Below, one piece after another: positions 58,501 to 64,000 of a stretch of DNA of 64,000 nt (position 1 is the first letter of the stretch; each line of letters opens with the position of its first letter). This stretch comes from Latrodectus hesperus. Lineage: Eukaryota > Arthropoda > Arachnida > Araneae > Theridiidae. The stretch lies in the NCBI GenBank assembly GCA_037975125.1, contig CM075856.1:2917934-2981933 (forward strand), given 5' to 3'. Under the pieces are notes generated by a model. It was not told the DNA's origin and made no database searches. It worked only from the letters and a program-made list of their open reading frames with translations. Both the position numbers and the translations under genes were made by a program.

Positions 58501-58760
58501 TAGAATTGGGTTTGTGGTTGTACCATTAACTCCAAACCCAATGTTTCCTAGTTCCAGACCCTCGGGTCACCCGCTTTATAAATAAAGTCCGATAACCCTT
58601 TAATGGAGTCTAGGTGTAACTCTCTAGTATGGATGATGACTAAAGAAGTTAATCTAGGAAGGGCAAGAGCCTCGCATTCGTAAATGATATGCTCTGCCGT
58701 TTCCTCTTGCATATGACATTTCCAGCAGATAGGGTCTTGCTGAAACAGTCCCATCTGGTC
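58501..58760 (-). pseudogene. C-terminal end of a non-LTR retrotransposon (Cys/His motif)
   Basis: The minus strand from 58754 encodes MGLFQQDPICWKC, then HMQEETAEHIIYECEALALP, then a tail ending GLSDFIYKAGDPRVWN and a stop. DP.C..C...EETAEHI...CEALA is the C-terminal CxxC...H...C motif typical of R1/Jockey/I-type LINE ORF2 proteins, here followed by the usual 'L..FI...G' end. Reading upstream (58755 on) breaks at once through a frameshift (LTDFLTRW in another phase). This element differs in sequence from the one at 3.9-4.5 kb. The 3' UTR may extend to about 58501. Confidence 0.8.
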
Positions 58761-59045
58761 AGAAAGTCAGTCATGCTAAGGATAGCTTCCTGACTTTCAT
58801 CAGAAGAAGATGGTTAGAGGCCACCGCGGTGCCAATTAGCCCTAGGCATGGATTGCATAGCACCAGGGTTTACGGGAGCTGGTTCGTGGCCTCTGATTCT
58901 ATATTTAAGGCTATCTGGTCATTCCTACAGGACATTCGGCGATCCACCTTCTGCGGACACGCCTGGTGGCTGCTCAAGCCCCAGGAAGGTACACGTACAG
59001 GTTCCAGGAAAATTGATGTTAGAAAAAGACATGATGAAATTAATT
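58761..59045. other. GC-rich segment of unknown nature next to the LINE end
   Basis: Mixed-composition DNA (GGCCACCGCGGTGCC, ACACGCCTGGTGGCTGC) that contrasts with the flanks and probably belongs to the same or another decayed element. Plus-strand frames at 58829-59051 overlap in two phases, start without a clear ATG context and match nothing I recognise. It ends in A-rich sequence at 59045. Confidence 0.4.
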
Positions 59046-59301
59046 AAATAAAACCGAGAATTATGTCAAATTAAAAAAAAGGATTTCACAAACTAAAGTG
59101 TATTTTTAACTCGATCATTAGTATTTAGTTACCTGCAATAATTTATTTTTTTTTATTCAGAATAGAAATTTTTTTATTAAATTGATTCAATTTATTTTAC
59201 ATATGAAAGAAAAGTTACTTTAACAAAAATGAAAATTAAGAAAATAGTTCTTATTTACACAAATCTGTGCATTTTCGCTCAATATTTGAGACGAGTTTTT
59301 C

Positions 59302-59445
59302 AGCATGGTTTGATTTGGTTTGGTTTGGTGTCGTGCCCATTTGAAGTCAAGTCAAATTATCCCAAGTGGCGAAATAACGGCTTTGGCAATGTGTACAATT
59401 TTATCCTTATGGAGATTTCCCTGAAAGGGAAATTCATCTATAGCC
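59302..59445. repeat. Possible SINE fragment with TTTGGTTTGG tail
   Basis: Begins with GGTTTGATTTGGTTTGGTTTGG, like the tail of family B SINEs read on the + strand, followed by GC-richer sequence (AAGTGGCGAAATAACGGC, GATTTCCCTGAAAGGGAAAT, the latter an inverted pair). No tRNA-like head or target duplication is seen, so it may be the 3' fragment of another SINE family. Confidence 0.35.
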
Positions 59446-62109
59446 TATAAACTTCTTATGATGGCTGAGTTTTGCAGTATACAGTTGATGCATTATTAAA
59501 AAGAAAGAAATGTAAATTTATTAAGTGCAAAAATATAATTTTTTCTTAAAAATCAAAATTTTAAATTCATATTAAATAATCTCATCTTGCCTAAACAGAA
59601 CTAAAATCTGAATTCAAATAAGAAAAGCATAATTTCATTTTAAAAAGATGGATTTAAATATCTCATCGGATTTTTAAATTATTTTATATTTTCAAATTTA
59701 AATCAATGCATTATATACAGAAGAATAAGTTTCCTATATACAATAATTTTTTCAATCAACTATAGCGGAATTTAAAACTTTACTTCAACATATTGAAGTA
59801 AAATATTTCAATGGCATTATGCTGTACATAATATTTTGGTATAAAATTTTCAATACTATTTTTGCTCAATTGTACTGTACATATTATTGTTGATATATAA
59901 TTTATAAATGCACAGATAAATTATGTATTTTTTTCAAAAAAAAATGATTTTTTAAAAGAAATTTATATTGCAAATACATTAAAGAAACAAGATATATTTA
60001 ATTAATCAACACAAAGTCTTATTAAAAATTTCTGTTAGCTCATGTTAGAGATTTCAAGGATAAATGAATCTAAAATTATTCTTAAAAACTTTAATATTTT
60101 AAAGAAAATAAAAAAATATTTTTTCTAATTATATTACGCATTTAATGTAAGAACTCATTTAGTATAAATAATACATGTTGACAACCTCAATATGTTGTTC
60201 CTTTTGTTCTGTTACCCTGATTGGTCTGTATGGCGAGCTCATATGTTATTCAGAAGAGAGATTAATTAGATATTAATAGAGTGCTCAACTGCAAATCGAC
60301 ATGAAGTCTTTTTAAAACAGCTGTTTCCAGCTAAGCCACCACGCGGTTTTATTACGTTTTGGCGTGACAAAAAACAGTTCTCTACAGAAACATTCTATTT
60401 CGATAAAAGGGGAAAATGGCAAAATATATTGAAGAGGTTTTTTAGATAAGTGATATAAGTCATGAGAAAAAAGTACTTTGTAAGCTTTAAATTTTGATGG
60501 AATCAGACTACCATTTGGATAATTTAATTTATAGGAATTAATGTAAATTAAACTAATCTCATTTCATTTAATCAGTTTAAAATAAACTTCTTTAAGTTTT
60601 TATGGAAAATTCAATTTATTAAACGAGATATCCGTAAAAAAGTAATTATTTCATCACAGAAACTTTGAACACATATATCGTTTGAGTTAGTGAAGTAAAT
60701 GCACCAAAAAGTCAATATAAGTGTAGGTGAATCATAATGAATGTAAGAAGAGAGTGATATTAAAGATTTTTATTCCAATAAAAAGGAATAAAGAAATTAA
60801 GTATTAAACTGAAATGTAAAAAATAGGAAATTTTGAAAGACATGTAGTCGGAATTTTTAAGCAGCTGTTATCTAACAATCAGCTAACACAGAATATCATG
60901 AATTAAATTTCAAAAAAATATTTTTAGAAATAGAAAACAATATAAAAGAAAAAATATTTTTACAGTTTTAAACAGCTTCAAAAGAGTTATGTCAATAATT
61001 TTAAGCTCGTTAGGTAATAAGTAAATTATAAAGCATGTAACTGATAAGAAAAAGCAGTAAATTTATACCATTCAAATAAAATGTGCTAGAAATTCCTTAT
61101 TACAAACTTTTTGTTCCTTTAAAAAAATTTCAATATTTTATTAAATTTATCTCTCTCATTAAAATAATTCCACTAAATATCTAATTAATTCTATAATTTT
61201 TACTGTAAAATTCTTCTACTCATAAATTTTAAATTTCAAAAAAAAATTTTTTTGTCAAAGAATTAATATCAATCAGTAAGCATTACTATGAATTTTATAG
61301 AGCAAAATTATTAGTAAAAGGTTATACTAATCGAAATTTGAAAAATTATTTTACTGATTTTACAGAACACTGCATGTTTTTAAAATAATTTAGTAAAATT
61401 CCTATAAAAAATTACTATCATAAACTAATACAGGAAAAAAAATTCGAATACTATTCTTATCTCCTTCCCATAATAATTTTCTGAAGAAATTTTTATTTTA
61501 GATGAAAGTCTCGGATAATGAAAGGGAAATTAATTTACCAATAATAACACGTACATTCCTAAAGAAATTAGATTTACTTATTTGAGATTTTAAAAATTAT
61601 AATATTTTTAACTAAAAGTTAAACTTTTAGTTCATTTTAAGAAACTAATTACTTTCTAAAAGAAGAATGTAAGAAAGTATTTTATTATAAAAGTAATTAA
61701 ATATTTGATTTTAAAATTCACAATGAATGTAAGAACTTTTTGTTTACATAAATATTATGAATAAATCTACTTTATAGACAGATTTAAATCTAAACTGAAA
61801 TACCAAAAACTCCAGAAGTCTTAACAGCAAATACCAAGGATTTTGTATTTGTAGAAAAATGATTTGCTGTGACATAAACATAATTTTCCTATAAAATTAA
61901 TGAGGTTTAACTTATTATAACAATCCTACTATTAAGAAATAGTTAATACATAAGAAAGGGACTAAACTGTTTAATTTCCTTGAAAGCAGTGCAATATGTT
62001 TTAAATTAATACTTAATTTTATGAAAAAAAAACAAACAAACAAAGGAATAATAGATTCCAAATTCAAAATCTTAATAAACAATTTCTTTTATTAATGATG
62101 CACTGGAAT
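59446..62109. other. A+T-rich stretch with a small mixed-composition patch at 60.18-60.42 kb
   Basis: At 60180-60420 the composition rises (CCCTGATTGGTCTGTATGGC, AAACAGCTGTTTCCAGC, CCACCACGCGGTTTTATTACG), with an E-box palindrome and a RUNX-like ACCACGCGGT. No frame is open. The rest shows no hallmark. Confidence 0.35.
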
Positions 62110-62530
62110 GCCACAATTGAACTTGTAATTCTGAATATCTTTTCTTGAAAGCTGATTTAGCGATTGATATTCCTGTAATTCCCAGCAGACGTTTTGCATC
62201 CTGTCTTTTAAAAGGGAGGTGACCGGGCCATGCGGAGAAGCAGAATTACGGAACTGACACAGTTAATCTTTCCAGTTTGAGTTGCTTAATCTCCTTAATG
62301 CTCCTAATAAGATTAATAACGTCAGAGGTCTTTATCTTTCTCTTTTTTCTTTCTTTCTCTCTCCCTCCCCCTCCCTCAGTTCCTGATCGGCTTCCAAACC
62401 CCCAGTTGCACACATTAAAACCCTGATCTGGCTCAGAGTGGAGGCAGTTATTCTTCTTCTGTTGCTTTGTCCGAATTAAATAACAATTTCAGCACATTAA
62501 TCAATCTTCCTCATAAGTGTTGCAGACGTT
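62110..62530. other. GC-enriched island with TAAT-site cluster, candidate regulatory element
   Basis: Contains many homeodomain-type TAAT cores in a short span (62265-62325: GTTAATC, CTTAATC, CTTAATG, CTAATAAG, ATTAATAACG), then a CT-rich tract (62336-62380) and a mixed segment. The CT tract plus AG at 62380 mimics a splice acceptor, but following frames stop quickly (about 16 codons in the best one). A regulatory reading is preferred. Confidence 0.4.
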
Positions 62531-64000
62531 GTCAAATAAAAATGTATCTCACATCATTTTTTCATTATTCTCTCAAGTATCGAAGTTAAAAATCTCTCAA
62601 AAAATCATGAAAAAAGGCAAATTGACAAATGTTTCTGGTGAGGATGTCACTGAAATATGTGGACTGAAAAATATAATTAAATTGAGAATATATTTATTAA
62701 ATATAGTTTATTTGAAGATATTAACGTAAAGATTTTTACGTTGACTTATATAAATGAGATGCATGTATTTTTTTTTATTCAGGAAGTAATATATGTGATT
62801 TAATTTGCCAAATTTAATAATTTTGAAAGAATGTTTATAAAAGCAAAATTATTTTTAAATAAGTATGCACACAATAATATTTTAAATAAAGCGAAAGGGG
62901 ATTAATCTTATTTTTGTCTTTTATTTCGTAGAGTAATGTTTAACGGGAATTTGTTTCTGTAACACATTTTGGAATATAATATAGGCTTATATTGATTTTA
63001 TTTCATTAAAAATATATATTCTATTCCAATATGTGTCCCTATGATAGTTATTTAAAAATAAAATAAAATACAAATCTCAAATTTTTAATAAAATTGCATA
63101 CAATCTATTTATAAATTGTGTTTTTATTGACTTTGATGACAAAAACATGGATAAAAGGAAAATTATTTCCCTATGGATTTAAAATATAAAAACAATTTTT
63201 TAAAGTATAATCTCATAAAGAATTTTTATTTATTTTTATTTTTTTAATTATTGTTCAAAGATTCTTCAGAATTTTTTATAGAGTAAGCGTGTATATTTTT
63301 ATTCAAAGAAAAATATGTGGTTAAATTTATTTTCTGTTAAAATAATCAAAATGTGTACGTAATCAAAATTTTATTTATTTTAAAGTAAAGGAAGTATTGA
63401 ATTAATTTATTACTGTAACATTTTAATTAGTCTTGATCTAATTAAGTTTAACAGTTTATTTTGAAACCTTTCAAGCAAATAGCATAATTGAATATGAATT
63501 TTGTTGGAAAAGAGAATAGGGTTTGTTAATGTTTTTAGACAAATTCATATATTACATATTAATTTTTACTTTTTGAATATTCTTAAAAAATTTTATTATG
63601 ATTATATTTCCTTTGAAAAAGTAAATAATATACGATTTCCTATGCAAAATAAATAGAGACATTTTTAAAATATTTAATGAAAATTCAAAATTTTAATACT
63701 TAAAAATTGAATCAATAATTAAATAATGAAACTTTGTTGGCAAAATCAATAATCAATTTTATAATTGACGGAAACAATTATTAAAAGTCTCCCATTTCAT
63801 TGTGAATAAAAATTTTATTTTGCCTTGATGTTTCAATCTTCCATGAATGAAAATTTTATATTTTCTCAAAATTACTATTTATGCATTTACTCATGAATGT
63901 CACAGATTATAGTGCATAAATTATAGCAAGTATTCTCCTATTCATGTTGTCACAAATCTGTATCGTCATGATACACAAATACACAAATGCAAACATGTGT
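62531..64000. other. A+T-rich stretch to the window end, nothing recognised
   Basis: No hallmark recognised. If the CA10-like gene continues, its next exon is not visible before 64000. Confidence 0.4.

Overview
This window looks like a very A+T-rich animal nuclear genome, most likely an arthropod and quite possibly a spider. The species assignment is inference. The evidence is long (TA)n arrays, many tRNA-derived SINEs with target-site duplications, decayed LINEs, DNA-transposon remnants, and almost no coding sequence. There are no bacterial operons, ribosome binding sites, CRISPR arrays or rRNA genes. Most long open frames are translations of (TA)n arrays (Ile-Tyr repeats) or lie antisense to repeats.

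The only host coding sequence I can support is one 48-bp exon at 2057-2104 on the + strand. It sits between a consensus acceptor and donor and encodes TDGSWEEWWTYEGIS. This matches the region just before the conserved FWGL of carbonic anhydrase-related proteins X/XI (CA10/CA11 family). I found no other exon of that gene, so the simplest reading is that much of the rest is intron and flank of a large CA10-like gene.

Layout. 1-5 kb: exon, then a decayed + strand LINE whose RNase H part is split by a hAT-like MITE, then a SINE. 7.9-8.6 kb: degenerate ~150-bp tandem repeats interrupted by a SINE. 10.4-11.3 kb: a local duplication in which one copy gained a long (AT)n tract. 16-21 kb: three SINEs, one embedded in a (TA)n array. 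30.6-31.6 kb: five ~195-bp tandem units. 38.5-39.8 kb: the 3' end of a minus-strand LINE in which a 156-bp piece of the reverse-transcriptase ORF is tandemly amplified in frame. 40.2-41.4 kb: a DNA transposon nested in an older repeat. 47.6-48.1 kb: a deleted piggyBac element. 49.1 kb: a perfect 29-bp-stem hairpin. 52.8 kb: an 18-bp minisatellite. 54.5-56.1 kb: two oppositely oriented SINEs around a GC-rich, CpG-containing island. 58.5 kb: the C-terminal end of another LINE.

Several non-repetitive islands of higher GC (about 6.6, 8.7-9.3, 11.4, 21.5-22.3, 31.6-32.3, 44.4, 47.1, 55.0, 57.8 and 62.1 kb) stand out from the surrounding DNA. They lack credible ORFs and are candidates for conserved noncoding regulatory elements. 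That is a hypothesis to be tested by cross-species alignment.
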